Below, one piece after another: positions 55,089 to 63,325 of a stretch of DNA of 64,000 bases. This stretch comes from Neobacillus sp. PS3-34 (GTDB lineage Bacteria; Bacillota; Bacilli; Bacillales; Cytobacillaceae). How positions within the stretch are numbered: the stretch's first letter is position 1; every line of letters begins with the position of its first letter. A program made the position numbers and the translations under genes. The stretch is taken from positions 4,205,001 through 4,269,000 of the forward strand of contig NZ_CP133267.1 of assembly GCF_030915465.1 (NCBI RefSeq), given 5' to 3'. The notes under the pieces are model-generated. The model was not told the origin of the DNA. It searched no databases and was given only the letters and a program-made list of their open reading frames with translations.

Positions 55089-55583
55089 ATGATACAAGGG
55101 GTATTATTGTCACTTATCGCAGGTTCTCTGGTGAGTCTGCAAAATATTTTCAACAGTAAAGTAAATGAACGCTCAGGGCTATGGGCAACGACTTCATTAG
55201 TTTTAGGGATGGGATTCTTAGCTTCTCTTACAATGGGTCTAATCTTTGAGGGTAAACATCTATTTATCTTGCAAAATATGAAAACATGGTACTGGTTCAC
55301 CGGTCTAATCGGTACCGGAGTGGTAATATGTCTCGTGAAGGGTATTAGGCTGCTGGGTCCAACGTTTTCCATCTCTATTGTGCTTACCTCACAGCTGGGT
55401 TTTGCTTTAGTGTGGGATTCCTTAGGATTATTCGGTCTTGAAAAAGTCCCTTTTACTCTCAGGCACCTAATTGGTGTACTGGTCATTGCTGGTGGTATTA
55501 TTGTAATTAAATCAGGCGATGATCGTAAGAATCCAGGTTCATCTGATATATATACAAAAACTCAAATGGGGAGATCAAGGTGA
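55089..55583 (+). CDS. YdcZ (DUF606)-type small transporter subunit, second copy
   Basis: A 164-residue membrane protein with MIQGVLLSLIAGSLVSLQNI and five hydrophobic helices, the same family as 53846 but only distantly similar to it, as expected for the two halves of a hetero-oligomer. The TTG at 55086 is an equally placed start. It overlaps the HAD gene by 4 bp, so the two are coupled. Confidence 0.83.
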   Translation: MIQGVLLSLIAGSLVSLQNIFNSKVNERSGLWATTSLVLGMGFLASLTMGLIFEGKHLFILQNMKTWYWFTGLIGTGVVICLVKGIRLLGPTFSISIVLTSQLGFALVWDSLGLFGLEKVPFTLRHLIGVLVIAGGIIVIKSGDDRKNPGSSDIYTKTQMGRSR

Positions 55584-56293
55584 AAAAATACCAAACATTA
55601 TTTTTTGATGTTGATGATACACTTTTGGATTTTGGCGCAACTGAAAAGTCAGCGTTACAAAGGCTGTTTAATGACCAAAAAATCCCGTTAACTTCTGAAA
55701 TCGAAGCAAATTATAAAAAAATAAATCAAGGTCTCTGGAAGTCGTTTGAAGAAGGCAAATTAAATCGTGAAGACGTAGTGAATACCCGGTTTTCCATTTT
55801 ATTTAAGGAATACGGCCAAGAGGTTGAAGGACCTTTACTTGAAAAGAAGTATCGCAGTTTCCTAGAAGAAGGGCATCAGCTTATAAATGGAGCGATAGAA
55901 TTGATAACAGACCTCCAAAATCAATTTGACCTTTATATTGTAACTAATGGTGTTTCTAAAACTCAGGATAAACGCCTCCGTAATTCAGGGTTATATCCGC
56001 TTTTTAAAGATATATTTGTATCAGAGGACACTGGCTTCCAAAAGCCAATGAAGGAGTATTTTGATTATGTTTTTGCGCGGATTCCAAATTTTAGTGTGAA
56101 ACAAGGATTAATTATCGGAGATTCCTTGAGCGCGGATATTTATGGTGGGCAGCTTGCCGGTCTGGACACATGCTGGTTCAACCCCACAAATAAGCCCAAC
56201 GAAACTGAAATTGTCCCAACCTACCAAATACAAAAGCTTGAAGAGCTTTATCAAATTTTAAGCATCGAAAGAGAACCAGCTGCATTAAGATAG
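55580..56293 (+). CDS. HAD-superfamily nucleotidase, YjjG/YfnB type
   Basis: The 237-residue product has HAD motif I as LFFDVDDTLLDFGATE, motif II LYIVTNGVS, motif III lysine in GFQKPMKEYFDYVF and motif IV IIGDSLSADIYGG. It matches the noncanonical pyrimidine nucleotidase group (TIGR02254; YjjG of E. coli, YfnB of B. subtilis) that removes phosphate from nucleoside monophosphates and other small phosphoesters. It overlaps the YdcZ gene upstream. Confidence 0.88.
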   Translation: MKKYQTLFFDVDDTLLDFGATEKSALQRLFNDQKIPLTSEIEANYKKINQGLWKSFEEGKLNREDVVNTRFSILFKEYGQEVEGPLLEKKYRSFLEEGHQLINGAIELITDLQNQFDLYIVTNGVSKTQDKRLRNSGLYPLFKDIFVSEDTGFQKPMKEYFDYVFARIPNFSVKQGLIIGDSLSADIYGGQLAGLDTCWFNPTNKPNETEIVPTYQIQKLEELYQILSIEREPAALR

Positions 56294-56316
56294 TTTATCA
56301 TAGGCAAAGAACAAAA

Positions 56317-56430
56317 GGCGCAAGCGCCCTGGTTAGCCCCGACAGGCATAAGACGAATCACGCAGGAAATCCTGATTTCTGTAGTGATTTGGCTTATGAC
56401 CCCGAGGGGCTGGGCGCTGGAGCTAGATTA
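56317..56430. repeat. REP-like dispersed palindromic repeat
   Basis: GGCGCAAGCGCC, AGCCCCGACAGGCATAAGAC and, toward the right end, GGCTTATGACCCCGAGGGGC then TGGGCGCTGGAGC form nested inverted repeats (GGCGC / GCGCC ends, GGCATAAG / CTTATGCC-like arms, AGCCCC / GGGGCT arms). I recognise this as a repeat family common in Bacillaceae intergenic regions. It is not coding. Between it and 56770 the only other feature is the terminator at 56488. Confidence 0.8.
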
Positions 56431-56487
56431 ATACAACTTGGTAGAAAGGATAACCATTCATTAATTTTATAATTTCCTATACGAAGA

Positions 56488-56518
56488 AAAAACGCGAACC
56501 GATCAGTTCGCGTTTTTC
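56488..56518. terminator. Bidirectional terminator hairpin
   Basis: AAAAACGCGAAC and GTTCGCGTTTTT are perfect 12-bp arms with A- and T-runs on both sides. To its right, up to 56770, I see no gene; the open frame on the plus strand there is not convincing. Confidence 0.85.
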
Positions 56519-56769
56519 CTTTTTACATTGGGAGGAGATAAAGCTTCTGGGCCTTACCGATATATAGTCCATCGATTAAGGACCAGTGTTCCTTTCGCCC
56601 TGAAGGCAAAAGTACCTTCCCTTAAAGTGCCATATTCCGAAGTCGCTGTTGGTCGAATCATCGCTTCCCAGTCCCTTCATCATTTATTGGCCTTACATTC
56701 TTTATTTACCACAATTTTTGAAAAATTAAACCTGAAAATCAGCATGGGTAAAATTGGAATTAAGCTACG

Positions 56770-57606
56770 CTATTTTATTAACCTTTTCACCACTGCCTTT
56801 TCTATGATCTTCCAGGGAACAAGATTCTTCAAAAAAAGGTTCTTCTTTACGCCTTTCCCAATAACATATCTCAGGTTAGGAGCTTTTTGCTGAGAAGCTA
56901 TTTGGGCAACCAGAACTGCCACTTCTAGGGGATCACCATGTTCTTGTTTGCCACTTTCAATAATAGAAAAAATAGTTTCCATATAGGAGCGGTAAGGGGA
57001 ATCCTTCTTTATTTCTGTGTTATCCAGGCCGGACCAAATATTAGTCGAATACGATCCCGGTTCAACTAACACAACATCAATTCCAAATGGCTTGAGTTCA
57101 AGCCTTAAACTTTCGCTAAAACCCTCAAGCGCATGCTTTGATGCTACATAAGGCGATAACCCTGGAAAGCCCACTTTTCCGCTAATGCTGCTCATATTGA
57201 TAATTCTTCCGCGCCCATTTGCTCTCATTAAAGGGAGCAGTGCCTGGGTTACTGAGATAACACCAAAAAAGTTCGTCTCAAATTGCCTGCGGTACTCCTC
57301 AAGGGGAACTTCCTCGCAAAATCCACCAATCGCTAAACCTGCATTATTAACGAGTACATCAATCGAATCAAATCCAGATAACTCTACCATAAAGGCATTT
57401 ATTGATTCTATTGAAGTGACATCCAGAGGATGGACCTCGATTTTATCGAGCAGTTTTTGTTCTTTGGCCAGCGTTAAGATAGTTTCAGATTTTGCCTTAT
57501 CTCTCATCGTTGCAATAACATGGAATCCTTTTTTAGCAAGTTCAAGCGAGCATAACATTCCAAATCCGCTTGAAGAACCGGTGACAATGGCCGTTTTTCT
57601 TTTCAT
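56770..57606 (-). CDS. SDR family oxidoreductase
   Basis: A 278-residue classical SDR with VTGSSSGFGMLCSLEL, NNAGLAIGGFCEEV, IINMSSISGKVGFPG (Ser) and PYVASKHALEGFSESL (Tyr and Lys). The C-terminal extension (VVKRLIK) is longer than FabG, as in retinol/11-cis-type and oxidoreductase SDRs. GGGGAG precedes the ATG. It is unlinked to the acyl-CoA cluster. Confidence 0.88.
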   Translation of the reverse strand: MKRKTAIVTGSSSGFGMLCSLELAKKGFHVIATMRDKAKSETILTLAKEQKLLDKIEVHPLDVTSIESINAFMVELSGFDSIDVLVNNAGLAIGGFCEEVPLEEYRRQFETNFFGVISVTQALLPLMRANGRGRIINMSSISGKVGFPGLSPYVASKHALEGFSESLRLELKPFGIDVVLVEPGSYSTNIWSGLDNTEIKKDSPYRSYMETIFSIIESGKQEHGDPLEVAVLVAQIASQQKAPNLRYVIGKGVKKNLFLKNLVPWKIIEKAVVKRLIK

Positions 57607-57789
57607 CGTTTTACTCCCCGTGTGCGTATTATTTCTTTCATTGTATTCTTTTTTGGAAGAGATTAATAGGCAGTCAGATCTGACTATTATTTAACACTAA
57701 TCATCAGCAGATGGCGGATAAGTTAGAAATCAAGTAAATATGGGTAAAGGATTCCGACAAGCTTTTTATAACAGCAGGGGGAGAATGAG

Positions 57790-57954
57790 ATGCACAAATA
57801 TGAAGTTACATATATGGAGAAGGATAGCATAAATCCAATCACCCAAGTATTCACGGCCGATTTCGTTTCTGATATTTTTCAGCAAATAATAGAGATAGAG
57901 AACGAGTATACCATTGTTGCGATAGAGAATATCTCTTTTTATTACGAAGGATAG
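57790..57954 (+). CDS. Small hypothetical protein, 54 residues
   Basis: GGGGGAG stands 7 bp before the ATG at 57790, and the 55-codon frame runs to a TAG at 57952-57954. The product (MHKYEVTYMEKDSINPITQV, ending ENEYTIVAIENISFYYEG) is acidic with strand-forming ends, similar in feel to small Bacillus proteins of unknown function. It lies 74 bp before the GAF-STAS gene. No family recognised. Confidence 0.55.
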   Translation: MHKYEVTYMEKDSINPITQVFTADFVSDIFQQIIEIENEYTIVAIENISFYYEG

Positions 57955-58027
57955 ATAGATTTGTTATAAAGACATAAAAAAAGGGTATAATTTACCGGAA
58001 AATACTGATCTGAAAGGTTCAATGTGA

Positions 58028-58891
58028 ATGCAAATCTCAGCGAGAATTCAAAACTCATTAAAAACATTTAAGAATTTCGACGATGCAGCAGAAAGCATCC
58101 TTCAAATGATGAGCAAAATCATCGATATTAATACGCTGTTCATTGCGAAGAATGATAAGAGTACAAATCAAATTGTTAAAGTTTGGAATCATGGTAAAAA
58201 ACTTCTTGAAGAAGGAGATGCTCTCCCTTTTGAAGAAACCTTTTGTAAATTAAGCGTCGATCACGGCCGCGAAATCCTTATAATTCCTGATATAAATAAG
58301 AGCGATTTAACTGTGTCTCTTAACGTTACAAAAGGTCTGGGCAGTGGCTGTTTTATCGGAATTCCTATTTATTATGGTGATGGAGAAAATTATGGGACCA
58401 TATGCGGGTTAGATACTAAATCTTTTGAATTTACAGAAAAACATATCGAACTATTTGAAACGATGAGTTCGTTACTTACCTATGTTTTGGAATTGGATAA
58501 TGCAAATAAAGAAATTCAAAGTCTTTCAGCTCCATTTGTCCCAATTACGAAAGGAGTCGCTATACTTCCTATCATTGGGATAATTAATGAACTCCGCGCA
58601 GAAAATATTATTTTTCTGGCACTTACAAAAAGCCAGGAATTGTCACTCGAATATTTAGTGATTGATTTATCCGGCATATTGAAAATCAACAATCTAGTTA
58701 GCGCCTCATTGTTGAAGATTGTAAATTTATTAGAATTAATTGGAGTAACACCTATTTTAACCGGTTTGCACCCTGATTTAGCCATCAAAGCGATACAAAC
58801 AAATGTAAACCTGCAAAAGGTAAGCATAGAAGCTAATCTTGAAAGGGCATTAAATAAGATTGGTTTTATTTTAGAAAAGAGAAACAGTTAA
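58028..58891 (+). CDS. GAF-STAS domain protein (RsbR-like stress sensor)
   Basis: Residues about 15-155 form a GAF domain (TLFIAKNDKSTNQIVKVWNH, GSGCFIGIPIYYGDGENYG, ICGLDT), residues about 165-285 a STAS domain (YLVIDLSGILKINN, then LLKIVNLLELIGVTPILTG). The architecture parallels the PAS-STAS protein at 7220, so the window encodes two stressosome-type input proteins with different sensors. A role in the sigma-B cascade is inferred. No gene of that cascade is adjacent. Confidence 0.82.
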   Translation: MQISARIQNSLKTFKNFDDAAESILQMMSKIIDINTLFIAKNDKSTNQIVKVWNHGKKLLEEGDALPFEETFCKLSVDHGREILIIPDINKSDLTVSLNVTKGLGSGCFIGIPIYYGDGENYGTICGLDTKSFEFTEKHIELFETMSSLLTYVLELDNANKEIQSLSAPFVPITKGVAILPIIGIINELRAENIIFLALTKSQELSLEYLVIDLSGILKINNLVSASLLKIVNLLELIGVTPILTGLHPDLAIKAIQTNVNLQKVSIEANLERALNKIGFILEKRNS

Positions 58892-58895
58892 AATT

Positions 58896-58935
58896 AAAAG
58901 CAAAGCCGACTTGTTTCATTGGCTTTGCTTTTTAA
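58896..58935 (+). terminator. Terminator of the GAF-STAS gene
   Basis: AAAGCAAAGCC and GGCTTTGCTTT with a T-run. Confidence 0.88.
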
Positions 58936-58968
58936 GTGTTTATCAACCCTGATTTATTCTAACAGCTT

Positions 58969-59973
58969 TTAATCCGTATTAGATATTTCTTTTCTGTTAG
59001 GGGCAAGCGGCGGCTGTTCGAGCCATTTGTTTTTGACCATGATATCAAACCATTGTTTCGTTGACAGTAAATTTTTTAGGATGATTTTTTCAAATGAAGC
59101 TACCAGATCCATTCGCATGGCTGATGCTAAACCAGTTCCATGGAAGACCTGCGCTGTCTGAAACAGGAACCCAACATGGTACATCATAAGTTTATCTGAA
59201 AATGGCGGGACAGTTGAAATCGTCACTTCCGTTTCGAGCGACATAGGGACTGGCAGATTGTCATTGTGCATAATTTTTGAAAACTCCTGAATATGTTCAT
59301 CTGTCGTTTCCTCTTTGTCACTAAAAAACTGTCTTACTTCTTTTGATTGAGCTACCTGGCTAAAGCCGATTGTAAGTGTTTTAGCCATAATATTCTTTTT
59401 AAGGTTAAAAGAAATACTAATAATTTCAGTTGCGGATAACCGTCTGCCTTTCCCAAAATATCCGTCTATAAAATCCTTGCTCGAGATATATTCAGGTTTT
59501 TCTGTTGGATAGAAATAAGGATCTCTTTGAAATTTACCTTTTTCAATTAATAATTCAATGGTTTGATGGTACATCTTCTTTCCATCATTATCACATGAAT
59601 CGTAAAAATCACGTAAGTCTTTTCTGACAGACACACTTAAGCATGTTGTATGGCCAAGTAAGCCGTGCATGGTCATGATATGTAAATAGTTCAAACAAAA
59701 AATATCGGTATATAATCTATCTGCACCTTTATATAAATCTGATTCGTTGAATCCAATTGGAACAGGGAAACCATCCTTTTCGAAGAAAGAAACAAGCTGT
59801 TTTTTTTGCCTGCTGAAGATCTCTATTGCTTCTTTAAAAAGTGATTTTATTGATTCATCCTCAATAATCGATACCATATATCTGTTTACCGTATCGACCA
59901 ATGTTCCGTTAATATATTGGCCCCATAAAGTTCCTATTTCAGAAGAAGTAAGTTTTAAACTCTCTTTATCCAT
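58969..59973 (-). CDS. DUF3231 family protein (tandem domain)
   Basis: The 334-residue product contains two related about 150-residue helical halves, each starting with an SEIG/ATEI block (LTSSEIGTLWGQYINGTLVD; LSATEIISISFNLKKNIMAK) and sharing a ferritin-like helix pattern with KKQLVSFFEKDGFPVP in one half and HNDNLPVPMS in the other. This is the DUF3231 layout, related to spore coat F-type ferritin-like folds. Its role is unknown. It is a single minus-strand gene. Confidence 0.82.
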   Translation of the reverse strand: MDKESLKLTSSEIGTLWGQYINGTLVDTVNRYMVSIIEDESIKSLFKEAIEIFSRQKKQLVSFFEKDGFPVPIGFNESDLYKGADRLYTDIFCLNYLHIMTMHGLLGHTTCLSVSVRKDLRDFYDSCDNDGKKMYHQTIELLIEKGKFQRDPYFYPTEKPEYISSKDFIDGYFGKGRRLSATEIISISFNLKKNIMAKTLTIGFSQVAQSKEVRQFFSDKEETTDEHIQEFSKIMHNDNLPVPMSLETEVTISTVPPFSDKLMMYHVGFLFQTAQVFHGTGLASAMRMDLVASFEKIILKNLLSTKQWFDIMVKNKWLEQPPLAPNRKEISNTD

Positions 59974-60045
59974 GTGATCACCTCTTCCTTTATTATTATT
60001 TTTTTACGAATTAATATGCATTTTCACTTTGCTCCATAATAAAAA

Positions 60046-60338
60046 AGGCTGTTTTCGTATACTTTGTTACTATTTAAGGAGTAGTTGATTTCCACTCCAG
60101 GATGCTCGCTTTCCGCGGGGCGAGCGGTGAGCCTCCTCGGCGCAAAGCGCCTGTGGGGTCTCACCTGTCCCGCTGCTCCCGCAGGACGTTGAATCAGCTT
60201 CCTAGAATCCAACACCGCACGAAGGAAATGCGATAGCATTTTCGAGGAGCTCGCACCTCCCGTTTCAATCAACTTCTTTTTCAACGATTTGCTTTTAAAA
60301 ACCTATTTACAAAACAACAATCTTTTAGAAAACAGCCT
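60046..60338. repeat. MITE-like dispersed repeat, copy 2 (inverted, with nested insertion)
   Basis: Inverted relative to the 8006 copy. Terminal inverted repeats are AGGCTGTTTTC at both ends (60046-60056 and the complement of 60328-60338), extended by further imperfect pairing. The shared core CCTGCGGGAGCAGCGGGACA appears in complement. Copy 2 has an extra segment of about 65 bp between the GTGCGAG and CCTGCGGG blocks that copy 1 lacks. The flanks are A-rich, so a target duplication cannot be defined. The open frame across it is not a gene. Confidence 0.85.
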
Positions 60339-60341
60339 AAA

Positions 60342-60369
60342 AAAAAGCATCGTTTTAACCGATGCTTTA
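60342..60369 (-). terminator. Terminator of the ECF sigma operon
   Basis: AAAGCATCG and CGATGCTTT form a 9-bp stem with a T8 run on the minus strand, 11 bp after the last stop. Confidence 0.85.
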
Positions 60370-60379
60370 AAATATGCAC

Positions 60380-61645
60380 TCAAACGAATGCCTTACGGCG
60401 ATATATACTGAGAGATAATCCAATGACGATGCTATTGATGAGAATAGGAATGGTGCCGTAACTGATGAACGGAAGGGACATACCGGCAATAGGGAATAGA
60501 CCGAATATCATCCCAACGTTATATAACAATTGGACTGCATAGATGGTCATCCCCCCGATAACCAGCAATTTCCCAAAAAGGGTGGTTATATTTGCTGAAG
60601 TTAATGCCATTTTTATGATAATAACTGATAATAACGCCAGCAGGATCAAGGAAAATCCCCAGCCTAGTGAATAAGTTAGCGATAAAAGCACTAAATCTGC
60701 ATGTGATCCCGGGATAAGCAGACCATCTTTTGGGATTGCCTGGAATCCCCATTTTGCCTCACTTAGAATATCTTTGGCCCGGATTGCCATAAATCCAGCT
60801 GAATTAGGATCATTATAAGGAAAAAGAAAAGCAGAAAATCGTTTTTGAAGTTCATGAGAATTGGACCAGATGAAAAATAGTGCTCCTGCTCCAATTATAG
60901 CCATTACCAAGGAAGTTCTTAAAATATGGGAGCGGCCGCTGAACCAGAACATAACCATAACCATTACCACATAAATACCAACGATTGTGAGATTTGAGGT
61001 ATTCAATAATAAAATTAGTGAAGGGAAGAATAAAATTCCGAGCATCCATAGCTTTATTTTACTGTTTACAAAAAAGGATGACCAGGCTACCAAATAAATA
61101 GGAAGAACAATGCTGGCATCTGTTAAAAATGGCCCAAATTTAAAATATGGCCGCCCGTTAATGTAAAGCATAAAAGGAAAGAAGTGCTGTGCGTTTAAAG
61201 CTATCAGCAACACAGTAGTTGCGAAAATGTAAAAATACATTCCCCGTTTTTCCCAGCTTTTATAATTCACCAGCTGCAGGCCAAAGACAATCACAATTCC
61301 AGCAATCATTCCGGCAATTTTCGAACCCCATTTTAAATGGTGAAAGCTATTCCCCAAAACTATAAGCGGCAAAACTCCCAGACCTAAAGCTACCAAGAAA
61401 AGAATAGCAAGGACCCAATCCATTTTAGGTTTATATAGCTGGTTGAATTTTGCACCTAGTGTAAGCGGGCTTCCCATCTGTTCCACCGCTTTTAGTTCGG
61501 CTTCGGTAAGAGGAATCCCTTGATTCTGCAGCTCATCCGTTGTTTGTTTGATATGCTGTTCGAGCTCTTTTGACACCTTTTCTCTTGCTTCCCTGGAGCG
61601 GATATTTTTATTGACGGCATTCAAAAATTCTATTTTATTCATCAT
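60380..61645 (-). CDS. FtsW/RodA/SpoVE-family protein with N-terminal HAAS-like domain
   Basis: The 421-residue protein begins with about 75 soluble residues resembling the HAAS domain (EQHIKQTTDELQNQG, TEAELKAVEQMGSPLTLG). Then ten or so membrane helices follow, with SEDS-like GFMAIRAKDILSEAKWGFQA and the C-terminal GMSLPFISYGTIPILINSIV. SEDS proteins polymerise lipid II glycan strands; the HAAS-like front is not part of FtsW or RodA. It overlaps the PadR-like gene, ATGA-type, in the sigma operon. Function: probably a regulated SEDS-type enzyme, inferred. Confidence 0.82.
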   Translation of the reverse strand: MMNKIEFLNAVNKNIRSREAREKVSKELEQHIKQTTDELQNQGIPLTEAELKAVEQMGSPLTLGAKFNQLYKPKMDWVLAILFLVALGLGVLPLIVLGNSFHHLKWGSKIAGMIAGIVIVFGLQLVNYKSWEKRGMYFYIFATTVLLIALNAQHFFPFMLYINGRPYFKFGPFLTDASIVLPIYLVAWSSFFVNSKIKLWMLGILFFPSLILLLNTSNLTIVGIYVVMVMVMFWFSGRSHILRTSLVMAIIGAGALFFIWSNSHELQKRFSAFLFPYNDPNSAGFMAIRAKDILSEAKWGFQAIPKDGLLIPGSHADLVLLSLTYSLGWGFSLILLALLSVIIIKMALTSANITTLFGKLLVIGGMTIYAVQLLYNVGMIFGLFPIAGMSLPFISYGTIPILINSIVIGLSLSIYRRKAFV

Positions 61646-62043
61646 GAGCCTTCACCTAATACTAGCCTTTGAAGGAGAGGTAAAATCTCAAGGCTAGATT
61701 TTTCCATTTTCCTAAGCAGTTTTAATCCCTTACGATTCAAAATATAGAATTTGTATTCACTTTCATCCCATCGATGTGTTAACAGTCCTTCCTGCTCGAG
61801 CTCGTGAAGGATAGTATAAATGAAGCCTTCCTGTTCTTCGAATCTCGTTATTCTTCGTGCCCGTAAAAGCTTAATCAAATCCATGCCAGTTCTTTCAGTT
61901 ACAAGAAGCTGCATGATGTTTTCAAGATAATTCTCTTGTTTTACGTTTTTCCTGATGGCTTCCTTTTGTTTTTCATTAAAGGTCAGGTCCTGAAAAACTG
62001 TGCTTTTCATTGATTGTTTTAGTTTTTTAAGCCTATTTTCCAT
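61642..62043 (-). CDS. PadR-like winged-helix regulator
   Basis: A 133-residue protein with a PadR-like winged helix in the C-terminal half (RTGMDLIKLLRARRITRFEE, FIYTILHELEQEGLLTHRWD). An N-terminal helical stretch (MENRLKKLKQSMKSTVFQDL) precedes it. ATG 62043 follows GAGAGGTG and overlaps the sigma gene end by 11 bp. It probably acts with the HAAS-like domain of the next gene. Confidence 0.8.
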   Translation of the reverse strand: MENRLKKLKQSMKSTVFQDLTFNEKQKEAIRKNVKQENYLENIMQLLVTERTGMDLIKLLRARRITRFEEQEGFIYTILHELEQEGLLTHRWDESEYKFYILNRKGLKLLRKMEKSSLEILPLLQRLVLGEGS

Positions 62044-62560
62044 TTTCGCACCTCTCAAGTTCATTTTTTAATAATACCCTGGCACGCTTTAATCTGGATT
62101 TAATCGTATTTTGATTAACAGCTATAACCGACTCCATTTCCTTCAACGTCAATTCCTCAAAGTAGAATAGGTAAATAACTTCGCGGTATTTTATCGGGAT
62201 TGCCAGCAATGCAAGAGAGAGGGTGCTTTCAGCTTCTTGTTCCAGTAGTGCCTGTTCTGCATCTTGCTGAACAGAACCTGTAAAATCGGCTATTTTTTCA
62301 GTGACCTGCACCTTCCTGTAATACCAGCTTCGTAAATAATCCTTGCAATGGTTTGAAGCAATTTTTAGAATCCAAGTTTTCATTTTCGCATTGCGTTTAT
62401 ATGTATGGAGGGATTTGTAGCATTTTACAAAAATATCCTGTGTCAAATCCTCGGCAAGCGCTTTGTTTTTCACATAAGAAAAAACAAGCTGCAAAACGTC
62501 CTGGCCGTATCTGTCCATAATTTCATTTAGCAATCCTTCGGTGTCTTCCATGTCTAGCAT
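62033..62560 (-). CDS. ECF-type RNA polymerase sigma factor
   Basis: About 175 residues with sigma region 2 (AEDLTQDIFVKCYKSLHTYK, AKMKTWILKIASNHCKDYLR) and region 4 (IPIKYREVIYLFYFEELTLK, NQNTIKSRLKRARVLLKNEL). No anti-sigma gene of the zinc-finger kind is adjacent; the PadR-like and HAAS-FtsW genes follow instead. The best Shine-Dalgarno, AAGGAGG at 62596-62590, is 30 nt before the ATG at 62560, with an in-frame ATC (62584) or CTG at normal spacing; the true start may be there. Confidence 0.87.
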   Translation of the reverse strand: MLDMEDTEGLLNEIMDRYGQDVLQLVFSYVKNKALAEDLTQDIFVKCYKSLHTYKRNAKMKTWILKIASNHCKDYLRSWYYRKVQVTEKIADFTGSVQQDAEQALLEQEAESTLSLALLAIPIKYREVIYLFYFEELTLKEMESVIAVNQNTIKSRLKRARVLLKNELERCENGK

Positions 62561-62636
62561 TTCTGCAACGAAATCTTCCAGGATGAACGCCTCCTTCCTC
62601 TGGCTAATCGAAGATTTTTTCTGATCATATATAATA

Positions 62637-62661
62637 GACGGGGACCGATAAAAGAAAGTTT
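62637..62661 (-). promoter_or_regulatory. Candidate ECF-type autoregulatory promoter
   Basis: On the minus strand AAAC (62661-62658) and CGTC (62640-62637) are 17 bp apart, similar to ECF promoters with an AAC-type -35 and CGTC-type -10, about 75 nt upstream of the sigma gene start. Autoregulation is common in ECF systems; this call is tentative. Confidence 0.35.
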
Positions 62662-62743
62662 ATTATTCCTATTCATTTTCACATGAAGATGAAAGTTAAG
62701 GAAGAGGTATAATAGGGGAAAATGCTGATAGAGGTGAATTATA

Positions 62744-63295
62744 GTGGAATTTAAGACCATTGAGGAATGGGACGAAAAATTATGGAAACAGGCTAAAGTA
62801 GTATATGATCAAGCCTTTGCGGGGAAAGGCGCCAAGCCGGAGAAAGTGATTCGAAATATGTTTCAAAAGGGGATTTGCCAACTTCATATAGCATTTATTA
62901 AAGATGAGGCGGCTGCGATGGCTTTGACTGGCAACGGGGAAGGTAGTTGTGTCCTATTAATTGATTATCTCGCCGTCCTAGAAACATGTCAGCAAAAGGG
63001 GATGGGACGGGACCTGGTTGAATATATAGCAGCATGGTCACTCGATGGAAATAAATACGACAGCATGCTGATCGAGGTGGAAGCTGAGGACACCCCTGAA
63101 AATAATGCACGAATTCATTTTTGGGAAAAGTGCGGCTTTACCATAACCGAATATGTCCATCAGTACATATGGGTACCTGAACCGTATCGGGCAATGTTTA
63201 GAAAACTGGTTACAGCATCAGAATTGCCGGAGAGCGGGGAAGAATTGTTCAAGTATATAAACCAATTTCACAATCAGTCATTTAAAGGAAAATAA
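62744..63295 (+). CDS. GNAT family N-acetyltransferase
   Basis: The 183-residue protein has the acetyl-CoA-binding motif A in IDYLAVLETCQQKGMGRDLV (the Q/RxxGxG/A pyrophosphate loop as QQKGMGRD) and motif B in FWEKCGF. The GTG start at 62744 follows AGAGGTGA. The acceptor substrate is unknown. It is divergent from the sigma operon. Confidence 0.87.
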   Translation: MEFKTIEEWDEKLWKQAKVVYDQAFAGKGAKPEKVIRNMFQKGICQLHIAFIKDEAAAMALTGNGEGSCVLLIDYLAVLETCQQKGMGRDLVEYIAAWSLDGNKYDSMLIEVEAEDTPENNARIHFWEKCGFTITEYVHQYIWVPEPYRAMFRKLVTASELPESGEELFKYINQFHNQSFKGK

Positions 63296-63298
63296 AAA

Positions 63299-63321
63299 AA
63301 CATGGCGGAGGCCATGAAAAG
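63299..63321 (-). terminator. Terminator of the minus-strand lipoprotein gene
   Basis: CATGGC and GCCATG with a short loop; on the minus strand the stem is followed by a T7 run. Confidence 0.75.
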
Positions 63322-63325
63322 TGAT

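Noticed and set aside
56528..56893. Plus-strand open frame of 121 codons
   Set aside because: It runs antisense into the 3' end of the SDR gene and resembles no family. Upstream part has no convincing start signal.
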